This document shows, one piece after another, positions 11,590-21,883 of a stretch of DNA of 64,000 nt. The stretch's first letter is position 1; each line of letters begins with the position of its first letter. The stretch is taken from NCBI GenBank assembly GCA_030867875.1, contig JAOWCC010001634.1, positions 34,243,867-34,307,866 of the forward strand, in the 5' to 3' direction. The stretch is from Actinernus sp. WN-2022 (taxonomy: Eukaryota > Cnidaria > Anthozoa > Actiniaria > Actinernidae). The position numbers and the translations under genes were made by a program. The notes beneath the pieces are model-generated. The model was not told where the DNA came from. It ran no database searches and worked only from the letters and a program-made list of their open reading frames with translations.

Positions 11590-11945
11590 AGAGGTTTGTT
11601 GTCGAGTTCTCTTTTGCAAGTTCGTAAACCGTAAATATCATGCTCTTTCCATAGCGCCAGAAGATCTTTACTTAGAAGTAGGCTCTGCTATAGCTTCCTC
11701 CTGCTCCGTTTTCAAAGTTCGCCTTCGCCTTTACCCTCCTTCGCCTTTACCTTGGTTCCAAAGATTTTCTAGAGAGAACATAGCTGCTCGCTTCTTTCTC
11801 CGCGGCTGGGTAAAGGTACTTTGAAAACGGAGCAGGAGGAAGCTATACAGAGCCTAGGCTTCTAGGTAAAGATGTTCTGGCTGTGCTCTCGACAGGCTTT
11901 GGAAAGAGTATGATATTTACGGTAAAGAGAACTCGACAACAAACC
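11590..11945. mobile_element. Palindromic block with inverted RecQ-helicase fragments
   Basis: Two pairs of inverted repeats nest here: 11595-11650 with 11897-11945, and 11690-11725 with 11815-11850. The plus-strand right arm encodes LKTEQEEAIQSL and, after a small frame change, LLGKDVLAVLSTGFGKSMIF. This is the Q-like motif and Walker A (GFGKS) of a RecQ-family helicase. The left arm carries a more decayed copy of the same segment on the minus strand. It lies inside the split reverse transcriptase at 10484-13530. A palindromic transposon that captured a helicase fragment, or an inverted duplication of one, would explain it. Confidence 0.65.
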
Positions 11946-12321
11946 GTGATTTAATTCGCCACTGAAAAGTACTATTGTCGACCAAATTGCAGAGATGCAA
12001 TCCGGCTATTGACTTCACGGCCGTTGAACTTAGTAGCGATGTACAGTAGAGGAAATAATCAGAAATCCGCCTCAATACATTTATGCAACGGTCGTCCATT
12101 TCTTTCGGCAAACATTCACTAAGCGGATGGACTTCGACTCCTCAGAGAAAGACTGGAGCGATTGCAGAATACAACGTCAATTTTCAACGTCTCCCCAAAA
12201 AGCCCAGCTCCGCGGTCCGCAGACCATAGCAAGCTAAAACGACACTGAGTAACACTTAAACTTAAGTTAAACCAGCTTTAACACTAACATGAGACTTAGC
12301 CTATTATATTATTATTAAACT

Positions 12322-12985
12322 GAGTCGTTATAGATTCCAAAAACGATACCTGTCTATACCCTACCAATGCAAAGTTATTATATTTGAAGTGGCTCCGCGG
12401 CTCTGTGGCTCCGTAGTGATACAATTATAGATTCCAAACACGATACCTGTCTATACCCTACCAATGCAAGGTTATATTTGAAGTGGTTCCGTGGCTCCGT
12501 AGTGATACAATTATAGATTCCAAACACGATACCTGTCTATACCCTACCAATGCAAGGTTATATTTGAAGTGGTTCCGTGGCTCCGTAGTGATACAATTAT
12601 AGATTCCAAACACGATACCTGTCTATACCCTACCAATGCAAGGTTATATTTGAAGTGGCTCCGCGGCTCCGTGGCTCCGTAGTGAAACTCATTATAGATT
12701 CCAAAACGATACCTGTCTATACCCTACCAATGCAAGGTTATATTTGAAGTGGCTCCGTGGCTCCGTGGCTCCGTAGTGATAAAATTATAGATTCCAAACA
12801 CGATACCTGCCTATACCCTACCAATGCAAGGTTATTATATTTGAAGTGGCTCCGCAGTGAAACTCATTATAGATTCCAAAACACGATACCTGACTATACC
12901 CTACCAATGCAAGGTTATATTTGGAGTGGCTCCGCAGTGAATCTCATTATAGATTCCGAAACACGATGCCTTTATCGATTAATCC
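12322..12985 (+). repeat. About 86-bp minisatellite, 8 units
   Basis: Each unit starts ATTATAGATTCCAAA, contains ACGATACCTGTCTATACCC and TACCAATGCAAGG, and ends in copies of GTGGCTCCG. Units differ by the number of GTGGCTCCG sub-repeats (one to three), so unit length varies between about 78 and 96 bp. It is part of the sequence inserted into the split reverse transcriptase. Confidence 0.92.
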
Positions 12986-13046
12986 AAACCCTAATCCATC
13001 ATTTAAAAACACCCTAACAGTCAACAATGGGTGCTCACTAAATTAG

Positions 13047-13530
13047 GGTGCAGCATTTCACGCTGAAAGGCCTTGATAACACTGACACTTCAGCTGTTAG
13101 ATTATTCACTATGGACTTTGCTAAGGCATTCGATAGTGTCAAACATAACATACTATAAAGTGATAAATTAAAGAATTGGCCCGATTTAAATCCTTTTATT
13201 GTTAATTGGTATATAAGTTTTTTACAAAAACGCAAACAAAGAGTCATACATCAAGGACTGACATGTGAATGGAAATACATCAACAAAGCACAATCCAGGG
13301 TAGCGTCAGTGGTCCGTATCTCTTTAATATGTTTATGAATGATCTGGAAATTAGTAATGACAACAAGACGACAGCGTTAGATAAATATGCAGATGATTCG
13401 AACTTACAGATTATCATAAGTAAGACTGCGCCAGATGTATCAGTTCTCGAGATCAATCACTTTATGAACTGGACAAACTCAAATGCTATGTCTTGTAATC
13501 CAACTAAATGTAAAGAACTCATTACTCGGG
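13047..13530 (+). pseudogene. Non-LTR reverse transcriptase, palm part
   Basis: Continuation of the RT begun at 10554. Motif A appears as FTMDFAKAFDSVKHNIL, then after frame breaks GSVSGPYLFNMFMNDLEI (motif B region) and the catalytic box KYADDSNLQI, followed by SNAMSCNPTKCKELI. The segment ends abruptly at about 13528, where a repeat cap (ACTCGGGCC) starts. Stops and frame changes make it non-functional. Confidence 0.75.
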
Positions 13531-14450
13531 CCAGGCCTTTGGCCGGCTCGAGTCAGAAATCGCAAGTCTTTTTTATTTTTAATTTTTTGTGTCGAGGTAT
13601 TTCGCCGTCAACCAATCAGAAAGCACTGTGCACGTGGACACTGATAGACTTCGGCAATAACGAAGCCAGTTTGAATGCGAGCAAAGATGAAAGTGTTTTG
13701 TGCCATTTGTAGCTGTTATTTGGCTAAAACCAAAAGTTTCTTCGACTGAAATGCTAAGATGTTGAGTTTTTCTAGGGCTGACAAAAACATTTACGGACTT
13801 TCGAGGGAAATTTCGCACATTTTATGACAAGTTACTAGCGCTCCTGAACGCACATGGACCAGTAATAATCGACATATGTAAGTAAACAAATGATATAAAC
13901 TTTACCAGCTTGTAGTAGTGTCGTGTTTATTTGTGCCTTTTAAAAATAATGGCTTAAAATATATAGTAAATGGCCTAATTTTTCAGTTCGGATCATGTTT
14001 ACAATCTTAGCTTATGTAGGTAGTTACGACTCCATTGTCAGATGGTGTTGTAAACTTGACATATGAAGCCAGCTTTAAATTAGTACCTCCTGGCAAGCGC
14101 CAAGAGTACTTTTAAATGTTGATATGAGTATCTTCTTGTTTAATATTCGTTTCTGTTAAAAGTAATGGCATCAAATACAGCAGTAAATAGCCCAATTCCT
14201 GTTGTAGGCCATGGCCAGCGTCGGTATTTTCACTCACGTCACTTCATGACATACATGTAGTAAGAATTCGGGAAAGCAGAGTGATCAAAGAAAACGAGTG
14301 GAAATTACGTACGATTCGTTATAAATTTCAGCCTCCTGCAAGATGTAGAAAATGAACACTAGCTCTAATATTGCAAAATTCACCACTCTACTCGAAGATA
14401 AGTGCATGCAGATCTAGATATATGACTTTATTTATTTAGAATGACCATCC
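13529..14450 (-). repeat. Diverged copy of the 1.6-kb repeat family
   Basis: On the minus strand this matches the unit seen three times at 37.3-42.9 kb. Shared features are the CTCGGGCC cap, the ACCAATCAG stretch, the block around TTCGACTGAAAT/AGGGCTGACA, and the segment with AAATGGC/GCCATT facing ACTTACATA. Identity is clearly lower than among the three tandem units. The right boundary is uncertain. Confidence 0.55.
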
Positions 14451-14755
14451 CTAAATATTCACAAGGGGTATCTATAGCTATTATTAGCTAAAGGAAAAGT
14501 TACATGTATTCCACAATATAATAGCACCTGTGCTTGGACAGTGAAGTTAGAAATAATATTATCAGTCCATTAATCCTACTGAAAAGCATTGATTTCTAAG
14601 AATGTTGAAAAGTATGGGTTGGTTAAACCCTGCTAAAAAGAATTGTTTTCTAAAATACAAAAAAACTCAATTAAATATTTGTAATATTTTTAAGCAAGTT
14701 AGTTCAGAGAGTGTTATGTGAAGTTGATGTATTATAATTAATGGGAGCAGTTGTG

Positions 14756-15035
14756 ATAGGCCTTTTGCAGGAAATAGTCATGTGCTGGTTAATACTTTGT
14801 GAACGAGTGAATTGAGCTTGTGACCTGCTGCCATGGGAAAAACATTGCCATGGATGCTGATGGCAAGCTATCTTTAAAAACGCTGTGAACAAAGATTGCA
14901 GGCAATCGATTAGAAGTGGAAAATAGCATTTACAAACAGGTTTTGCTAAAAACACTACTGATCTCATACAAGTGCCTTTAAATATATGAATTAAGATTTG
15001 TTTGCCATCTAGTACAACCATGTGATTGCATTCCT
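14756..15035. mobile_element. TIR element, TAGGCC family, copy 1
   Basis: Closely similar in order to 62953-63243: TAGGCCnTTTGCAG end, CATGTG/CACGTG near each end, the block CAATCGATTAGAAGTGGAAAATAGCATTT (in part) and the AACAGGTTTTGCTAA segment. It is non-coding. Confidence 0.75.
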
Positions 15036-15079
15036 ACAGAAGGTGATTGCCATTATATATAAATGATCATGAGCATGAA

Positions 15080-15417
15080 CAGTGAATCAATAGACCTAGT
15101 TAGCTTGCCTGGTTTGTTGTACCATTTCAGACCACCTGACTTCCTTCAATAATGCATTTTTATTTTCTGTATCCCAAGAGGAAATGTACCAATTTCTATA
15201 ATTGGAAAACAAAGCACTGAATCTTCTGGAGAACTATCACATGGTTTGAAATGGGGCAACAAACAGGCAAGCTGACGACTTCTATTATCTGCCTACCCTA
15301 GCACAAACCATGTATGACACAAAAATATGTTGGAACTCCATGAACTACATGTATTCATGTATTCACCTATTCCTAGGTGGCCCGAGTTAAGGCCACTCAG
15401 GGCCTCTTGTTTTTAAT
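15080..15417 (-). repeat. Capped repeat family, copy 1
   Basis: Minus-strand copy of 24832-25130 and 39001-39330. It ends at the cap AAGAGGCCCTGAGTGGCC..CTCGGGCCACC and contains an inner palindrome around TTGTTGCCCCATTTCA. Confidence 0.75.
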
Positions 15418-16085
15418 AAGAAAGGACACTTATCTCACTTTAATAATATTCCTAACATTGTACAATATGATGCATTGAAGATACTTGGAGTAATCTTTCA
15501 GTCAGACAGTAAATTTTCAAAGCATGTCACTGTTAAACTCAAAGAAGCTAACAAGTGCCTTTTTATTATTAGAACTCTTCGAAAGGAAGGGTGTAGCTAA
15601 AAGGAACTCGACCATCTCTTTAAATCACTCATCCTACCTAAATTAACTTACGGTTTATCTGTCTATGGCTCTAGTGAATCCGACCTTACCACAGTACAGC
15701 GCTTTCTTAAAAGATGCCATAAGAGAAAGTACTCTTCAGAGCTTATTAACATTCATTATCTTTTAGAGAAAAGTGACCGCACATTTTTAACAAAGTTAAC
15801 TCTATTTCTAATCATCCATTACGATCACTGTTGCCTACGGTTAAGCAGTCCTCTCGAAGGCTTAGAAAACAAACCGCCGTATATCCTAAAGTTAATACAG
15901 AGTTTTGTAAATAGATTAATTTTTAAGTATAACCTAGTTTCTTAATTCAAGTTTTGTCCTATTTTAGATATCCATGTATGATTATATGGTAGCTTTTAAT
16001 ATTACCTTCTTATCTTCATTTACATTTTGTAACATCTGATATGTACAATATCAATGTATAATAAAGACATATTATTATTATTATT
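15418..16085 (+). pseudogene. 5'-truncated non-LTR element, ORF2 C-terminus
   Basis: Post-RT region: YDALKILGVIFQSDSKFSKHV, EANKCLFIIRTLRKEG, then LPKLTYGLSVYGSSESDLTTVQRFLKRCHKRKY. After a frame change it ends in a Ser/Arg-rich tail, and is followed by an AATAAAGAC signal and an (ATT)n tail at 16066-16087. The element is 5'-truncated, as expected for target-primed insertion, and contains a stop near 15600. Confidence 0.75.
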
Positions 16086-16744
16086 ATGAGTATGTAGATC
16101 TAGAAATCCCCCGTAAAAACCGCTCAACACGAGGTGAATACGGCGCTGAGACTCACACAAGCTAACACTTTTCGCGCACCGACCAGTTCTCTTCTCGACA
16201 CGTAATGTCATCAAAACAACCAAAAATTAGCTTAATTACTGAATATCCTGAATATAGTTTTGCGTTTTTCTAGTCAGCCGGTCGTGATTGTTTCAGTATT
16301 TCGCTTCTGATCATGCATGATGACTGGTCAGTAACTGCAATAATCAGACACAGTATATTGATATTTATTATAAACCAACTAGTCGACTATTACAAATCCT
16401 GCATTCTGATTAGGTCTATTTATTATAGCCCATGATAGAGAAAAACCGCACGCATTTTCACGAAATATACCATTTTTTCAACTTCAATTTGTTTCTTTCT
16501 ATTATTTTCCACTGTCCGACTAGTTAGTTTATACTAAAGCAATGAATAGGTCGTTTATTCTACACACAGTAGTAAAGTACAATAGTACATTTATAAAATT
16601 AAAATAAAGTATATGGATGGAAGAGATACTGAATCCCAGAAGGATTACACAAAGGCATGTTTGGGGCGCACAGAGACTCCCGCCGTCTCGTCGCGCTCCT
16701 CGCCGCTTCGCGCTTAACCGGCTTTGGCGCGACACAGCATCAGG

Positions 16745-16920
16745 CAGTATGATTATTAAGTATGGTGTCCCTCACAGGTCCACACTTGGCCCCCTATTGT
16801 TCCTACTTTATATAAATGATTTACCAAACTCCTCAAGCAAACTGTCATTTCGAATATTTACTGGTGATACAAATATATTTTATTTTGAAAAGACCCTAAA
16901 CAACTTGAAACCATTATGAA
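16745..16920 (+). pseudogene. Reverse transcriptase fragment with lost active site
   Basis: IIKYGVPHRSTLGPLLFLLY and INDLPNSS are RT motif B and its follow-on. The expected FADDTN box reads FTGDTN, so one catalytic Asp has become Gly. The fragment ends at 16920 and is followed by a small palindromic repeat. Confidence 0.7.
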
Positions 16921-16927
16921 TGAAGAA

Positions 16928-17050
16928 ATGAGACCTATCGCCCTCATGGGCTACGAGTTAAATAACTCATTCGGCTGAGCCTCGTGGGCTATTGACTCGT
17001 AGCCCATTCGGGCTGCGGGTCTAATTGTTAAATAAATATATATATATATC
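16928..17050. repeat. Palindromic repeat, GGGCTACGAGT type
   Basis: ATGGGCTACGAGT is inverted in ACTCGTAGCCCAT, with CGGCTGAGCC between, and an AT dinucleotide run follows. Non-coding. Confidence 0.6.
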
Positions 17051-17574
17051 GAGTATTTTCAGTAAAATTCGCATTCTCGCGTATCAGTAGTAGCACCGCA
17101 CCTGCTTAATGAAATGAGAAATACTACTGTAAAGTAACGAAACGGTAACGTGTAACGAGGTTCGGTTACTTCGGTTTTAGCAGCCTTTAACTGTTGTTAC
17201 TTTCGGGAGGCCAACCTATAATATTTATCATTTGAGAATTTTCAACTGACTGAATTTGCATTTATAAACTGAATTACCGATTAAAAACAGCCGACTAACT
17301 TCAAGAGAGAATTACGGATAGCCATATGTGTATGCACCATTTAAAAGTTGTGAAGAAACTTCAGTTTTTTCCAGACTCAGTCCGGGTTTTCTGAATTCAG
17401 TTAGTTTTTCTCACTGTCCAAAGAGGGTCAGTTTTCTCATGCATATTTTTGTTCTCGAGATGCTTTGATGATTATATCTTTAACCCTAAAAAAGTATTTG
17501 ACAAAATAAGATTTCAGAAATATTATTATTATTTTATGTTATTAATTATTATTTTTATTTCTTAAATTAATTTT

Positions 17575-17602
17575 TGGGGGGGGGGGGGGGGGAAGGGGGG
17601 AT
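17575..17602 (+). repeat. Poly-G run
   Basis: About 18 consecutive G, two A, then six G. It could form a G-quadruplex, or its length may be an assembly artefact. Confidence 0.85.
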
Positions 17603-17603
17603 C

Positions 17604-18560
17604 TGTTAGGATCCAGTACCCTCTAGTATGCAGTATGCTTGCGTAATATATTTATTTTAATTCCATTTAGCTTTAGTTTATAGGCATTGTTCAATTAGTC
17701 TTACCGTAGGGAATTTGCAAGATTTAACAACAAGTTACGTAAAACCATTCCAGCATTATGTACCGTAGGTCAATTTGCGAGCACGTATAGTCTCCAAACA
17801 ATGATTACGTAACTGTTTTTATTTCAACAATAGTCTTTTTAGTAAATTTGTTCAGGAATGTTTAGAGCCATATATATATTCGCCCTTCGAATAGAAGCGT
17901 GGCGTCAGTCAAAGTTTGTGTGTGAAGGTTTGGGAGAGCGAAGAAGAAAAATGGAGAAGACGGATAGTATAAAAACGGAGCACGTTCATACAGCTGAAAG
18001 TCGTCAGTTGGGGCTCAGAGAAAAGTCAAGGCAAAACCCGCTTCTAAACCGATATCAGTGGAGTGGAAACACAAGAATACGTGAAAGTTTCGGGGAACGA
18101 AAGAAAGTTGTGGAGTTGTAAGATAAAAGTTTGGTGTTAGAATTGTTTGCGACGCATGAGAAACGGACAAGAAAATAAAGGAACACAAATAAGTATGTAA
18201 CGACAAAGAGAGAAAAAAGGGAGAAAAGAATAATTTACTGTACACAAAACGAAAACTTTGACACATCACACACACTGGTTAGAAATATTTTCGTTAGATT
18301 TACTTAAGATTTACTTTTAAAATTCGGCTCGTATTAATTATTAGATACACGTCACTTATATTTAGACTAGCTATTAGTTAATGTTATATATTTGGGACTA
18401 GCAGTAAGCTAATTGTAATATTAAGTTATATTAAACATTCTTTTTACTAAATTGTATGTGGTTCACTGGGGTTACACGGGGAGGTGTGTTTTTTTCTCGT
18501 AGACACAGGGAGCCCAAAACGTGGCGCGGAACGCCACAGAATCCAAGGGGGGATCCTAAC
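17604..18560 (+). mobile_element. Candidate solo LTR with leader
   Basis: It starts TGTTAGGATCC. A TATA box (CCATATATATATTC) lies near 17868, an ATTAAA polyadenylation-like signal near 18432, and GTAGACACA ends a possible LTR near 18495. Next come GGGAGCCC and GTGGCGCGG, which could be a primer-binding leader. GGATCCTAACTC is repeated at 18553-18590. A small ORF (17858-18118) lies inside and has no recognised homology. No gag or pol is present. Confidence 0.35.
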
Positions 18561-18639
18561 TCGGGATCCTAACTCGGGATCCTGACTCGATAAATAGCGA
18601 GACTCGGTTACCGTTTCATTCATTTAGTATCAAGATTTT

Positions 18640-18950
18640 GTAGTACGCTGTCAGTAAACTGCGTAAACAGCCAGATTTCTGGAAAGATGCAAGAGTAATG
18701 CGAACGGTAAAATGGTCTAGTCTGCACTGGGGTAATGAACTCAACAGAGTCCTTTAAAAGTCTAGCACTGATTTTATCCAGTCCAATAGCCGTGTTCGTT
18801 TTTAGAGCCTTTAAATTGTTTGAGAACAAATGTTTCAGTGACGCGTTTAAAGAAGAAATCATTTTGGTCACTATTCTGTGTTGTGGTGGAGTCAGAAGCG
18901 TTGCTATAATTGCTACCTACACTGTATTGATTGAAACTTAGCCGCTATTA
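18640..18950 (-). pseudogene. Non-LTR reverse transcriptase fragment
   Basis: On the minus strand the short stretch LKALKTNTAIGLDKISARLLK matches the RT entry motif (x-TGxDxI-xRLLK) of CR1/L2-like elements. Frame changes surround it. No other RT motif follows. Confidence 0.6.
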
Positions 18951-19996
18951 TAAATTTACTTCCAGTTGAGTTGTTGTGCATGAGTGTTCAGGACAAGCAC
19001 TCTACTTGGCAATTGGGGAGCCGAGCTATATTTGAACAAGGGAAGAATGGGATGGGAATTTCATTACATGTTTTAAGCTTCATTTCAACGGCTCATTGAA
19101 ACACATGTACAGCTCATGTTGGGTTCTAGCCTCCTCCACAAGCATCTCCATTTCGAACTCCTCTTCTCTTCTCGAGCCACAGGTAACCCAATTTAATATT
19201 TTTTTCCCGGCGGTTTCTGATGAGATGCCTGCGGAGCAGGCTAGGTTAAATTCATTGATTGAGTTCAAGCATGGCAACCAATTTCTAAACTTAAGTAATT
19301 AAATAATTAACGAATGAATTCATTAACATCGCCGAGGAAAATGGCCTGAAAATTAACTCAAACCTGATTTTGAGCTCAAACATGGTATTACTTATTACAT
19401 CGAGATTAGACACTAACGAATCCCAAAGAGCCCGTATAGTTAGCATTGCTCATAAATGCTACTACGTCCAATTTCACAACTAGTAATTAATCTTCAATAT
19501 GCCGCCAAATAACATGCATTTATAACATGAATCAACATACATGATACTGCTGTGCCCAATCTCTCTATCTCTACAATACCCTAAACGCTCGTAAAACTGA
19601 TTACTTCACAAAAAAAAACAATGATATTTTTATTTTTAATTACCAAGAACAGTTGGACGTTAACGTTTAATCAAAGCTGTCGACTTGGCAATCGTCAAAT
19701 GAGAAGAACATATATATGGATTCAAACATGCGTGGCTTTTAATTTCTGGCTCCGTTGTGACAAGCTCGACGCTCATAACGTTCATGCTACAACTGTCTTG
19801 CTTCCATAGGCGGATATCAAGTAACGTTTGGTTGATATAATCCATCCCTTTATCTGTACCTTGCTAATACATGCTTATAGTCGTTTCACGGTCTTTTCCC
19901 CGGGGCTTTTCCCTGTTCGGCTTTCGTTCTCAACGCCTGTTGCACGGTACAGTTATGGATCAGGAATCTCGTAAAATTCAACCGTAAGTCGAGTGT
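18951..19996. other. No gene recognised
   Basis: Unassigned sequence. Short open frames on both strands near 19080-19300 and 19620-19845 overlap each other in antisense and show no known domain. GC content and lack of motifs give no support for a gene. Confidence 0.4.
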
Positions 19997-20032
19997 AGTG
20001 TGTCCAAAACAGTTAATGTAGTGGGGAGTGTG
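19997..20032 (+). repeat. Left target-site duplication of L2 copy
   Basis: AGTGTGTCCAAAACAGTTAA and the next 16 bases are repeated exactly at 20635-20670, bounding the L2 insertion. Confidence 0.92.
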
Positions 20033-20634
20033 TAATCGATAATTGTAATTCCCTACTACACGGCCTCCCGAACTATCTTATACAGAAGTTACAATCTGTT
20101 CAGAATGCTGCTGCCCGTATCTTAACTTATTCTAAGAAAAATTCTCATATCACACCTGTCATAAGAGAACTCCACTGGCTACCAGTAGATAAGCGGATTA
20201 CATTTAAGTTATTATTGTTAACGTATAAGACACTTAATAACCTAGCTCCTGTCTATCTACAAGAATTATTAACTATATACAAGCCTACCCGAACACTTCG
20301 ATCCTCAGCTGATGCATTACGCCTTGTCCGTCCTACTGCCAGACTCAAATCCTATGGTCAGCGGGCCTTCCAAGTATCTGCACCTACATTATGGAACTCT
20401 CTCCCGTTAAATATACGCCAAAGTCCATCCGTTAATGAATTCAAAGCTAAACTAAAACAGTACCTTTTTTGACATACCTATAATCTGTACAGAGTAATCA
20501 GTCTTGTTTTCAGCTCAATGTAATTTATGCGCAGATATTTATATTTACACTTATTTAGTACATGTAGTTGTCAAGCGCATAGAACATTTATGTATATGCG
20601 CTATACAAATGTCATTATTATTATTATTATTATT
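20033..20634 (+). mobile_element. 5'-truncated L2-type element
   Basis: It encodes the ORF2 C-terminus: VQNAAARILTYSKK, the L2 signature ELHWLPVDKRI, LLLLTYKTLNNLAPVYL, then RAFQVSAPTLWNSLPLNIR and a stop at 20470. The 3' end has the L2 hairpin (GCGCATAGA..TATGCGC) followed by (ATT)n. Exact target duplications of about 36 bp flank it, so both ends of the insertion are defined. Perfect duplications suggest fairly recent insertion. Confidence 0.9.
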
Positions 20635-20670
20635 AGTGTGTCCAAAACAGTTAATGTAGTGGGGAGTGTG
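20635..20670 (+). repeat. Right target-site duplication of L2 copy
   Basis: Exact copy of 19997-20032. Confidence 0.92.
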
Positions 20671-20899
20671 AGGAGTAAAAGAAGGCCCCCACCAGCTGTA
20701 ATACTCTGCCTGCTATAACAAATAAAATATTTTTTTCTCGTTTTTAAAGGAAATGGGTTACCTCTCGTATCGCACTTGTTATACAAATAACAAAACTGTG
20801 CATATACTTGCTTCAATTAACTGTCAGTCTATAGCTAGCCACTACACCATTAATTTCCTCTCAGTATAATACTCGACTTCAGAATTCTCCACTGCTGGA

Positions 20900-21883
20900 T
20901 CATGTTTCTGAGCTCATTGTCTTCAAGGCCTCCGTGCTAATGTCGCCAGTTCTGGCTTGTACTTGCCTCATACACAATTCTTTATGGCTCTTGAAAGTGC
21001 TTTTGAGGAAGGTATCAGAGCAAATATCGCATTTCCTTGGTCGCTCCTCGCCCCAGAATTCGAGCACTTCGGCAATTCCCAGGATGATGCCCAAGGCATT
21101 CTTAGCGAGGAGTACCGAGATATCCAAATTATATTCATGCCATAATATGAGGCGTATCACCAAGAACGGCACGTTGACAAAAAACAGTAACCCACAGACG
21201 TAAATGATTTTGAAAGAGACTGGCGAAACTTTACCGCTCTCATGAAACTTGTTATGCTTTAGCTCATACAGAGCGAAGGCCGGCAGGAAAAAGTTGATAC
21301 ACGAGAAAGCCAAAATAGACAACTCGATGGGAAAAGTAATGAGGATTTTGTCGAATAAGTTTTCCAGCATTTCAACACTGTCAAACAAGTCGAGAGTGAC
21401 GGCTCCTGAGATCCTCTCTAAGTAGAATTTTCTGCTTGTGTGAGGCTTGGCATCATGATGAGCGAACAGCAAGAAGAGAAACAAGACCGGCGTGATACAC
21501 AAACACATCTTTAGCATATTTGGACCAAACGCCATGGTTTTCTCTTCTAGGTTGTCAGCTTTGAGCCTGAATAAGGTAGCAATCTGGGGTACCAAGTGCA
21601 AAGCGTACACGAGCCATGCCAAGTAAGCGAAAGCCAGTTCATCGACAAGAAGTCCCTTGTTCTTTTTCTCTGTGCCTTGTTTCTTGTTGAGTTGGCGGTA
21701 GGATATTATCATGGCGGTTATCCACGTCGCCAATACAATAACATCTGTTATAAGCCATGCATACCATTGTAGACCTTCATCTCGAATCAAGTAGAAGTCA
21801 AGAATTCCCCCTTGAATCATCAGAAACAGGATCGCAAAAACACGAGCGATATTTCGACGGCAGATTCCCGTTTTACGAGCCAT
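20900..21883 (-). CDS. TMEM121-like multi-pass membrane protein
   Basis: A single uninterrupted exon of 327 codons starting at a true ATG (21881-21883, MARKTGICRR). Six or so hydrophobic segments are visible, among them residues about 12-30, 42-62, 85-105, 124-141, 185-210 and 225-250. The order of motifs follows the TMEM121/hole family: an early FYLIRDEG loop (compare DAYLVEQN-type loops in the family), LDLFDSVEML after the middle hydrophobic block, and a late SVLLAKNALGIILGIAEVLEF helix. The C-terminal tail adds CDICSDTF..HKELC, a possible zinc-binding finger not typical of vertebrate members. The family's function is poorly known; it is a plasma or internal membrane protein. It has no neighbour in the same orientation. 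It is the only clearly intact host gene in the window. Confidence 0.75.
   Translation of the reverse strand: MARKTGICRRNIARVFAILFLMIQGGILDFYLIRDEGLQWYAWLITDVIVLATWITAMIISYRQLNKKQGTEKKNKGLLVDELAFAYLAWLVYALHLVPQIATLFRLKADNLEEKTMAFGPNMLKMCLCITPVLFLFLLFAHHDAKPHTSRKFYLERISGAVTLDLFDSVEMLENLFDKILITFPIELSILAFSCINFFLPAFALYELKHNKFHESGKVSPVSFKIIYVCGLLFFVNVPFLVIRLILWHEYNLDISVLLAKNALGIILGIAEVLEFWGEERPRKCDICSDTFLKSTFKSHKELCMRQVQARTGDISTEALKTMSSET

Noticed and set aside
18015..18275. Minus-strand membrane-like small protein
   Set aside because: Antisense of a purine-rich stretch in the candidate LTR; hydrophobic Phe/Leu/Ser composition is a by-product.
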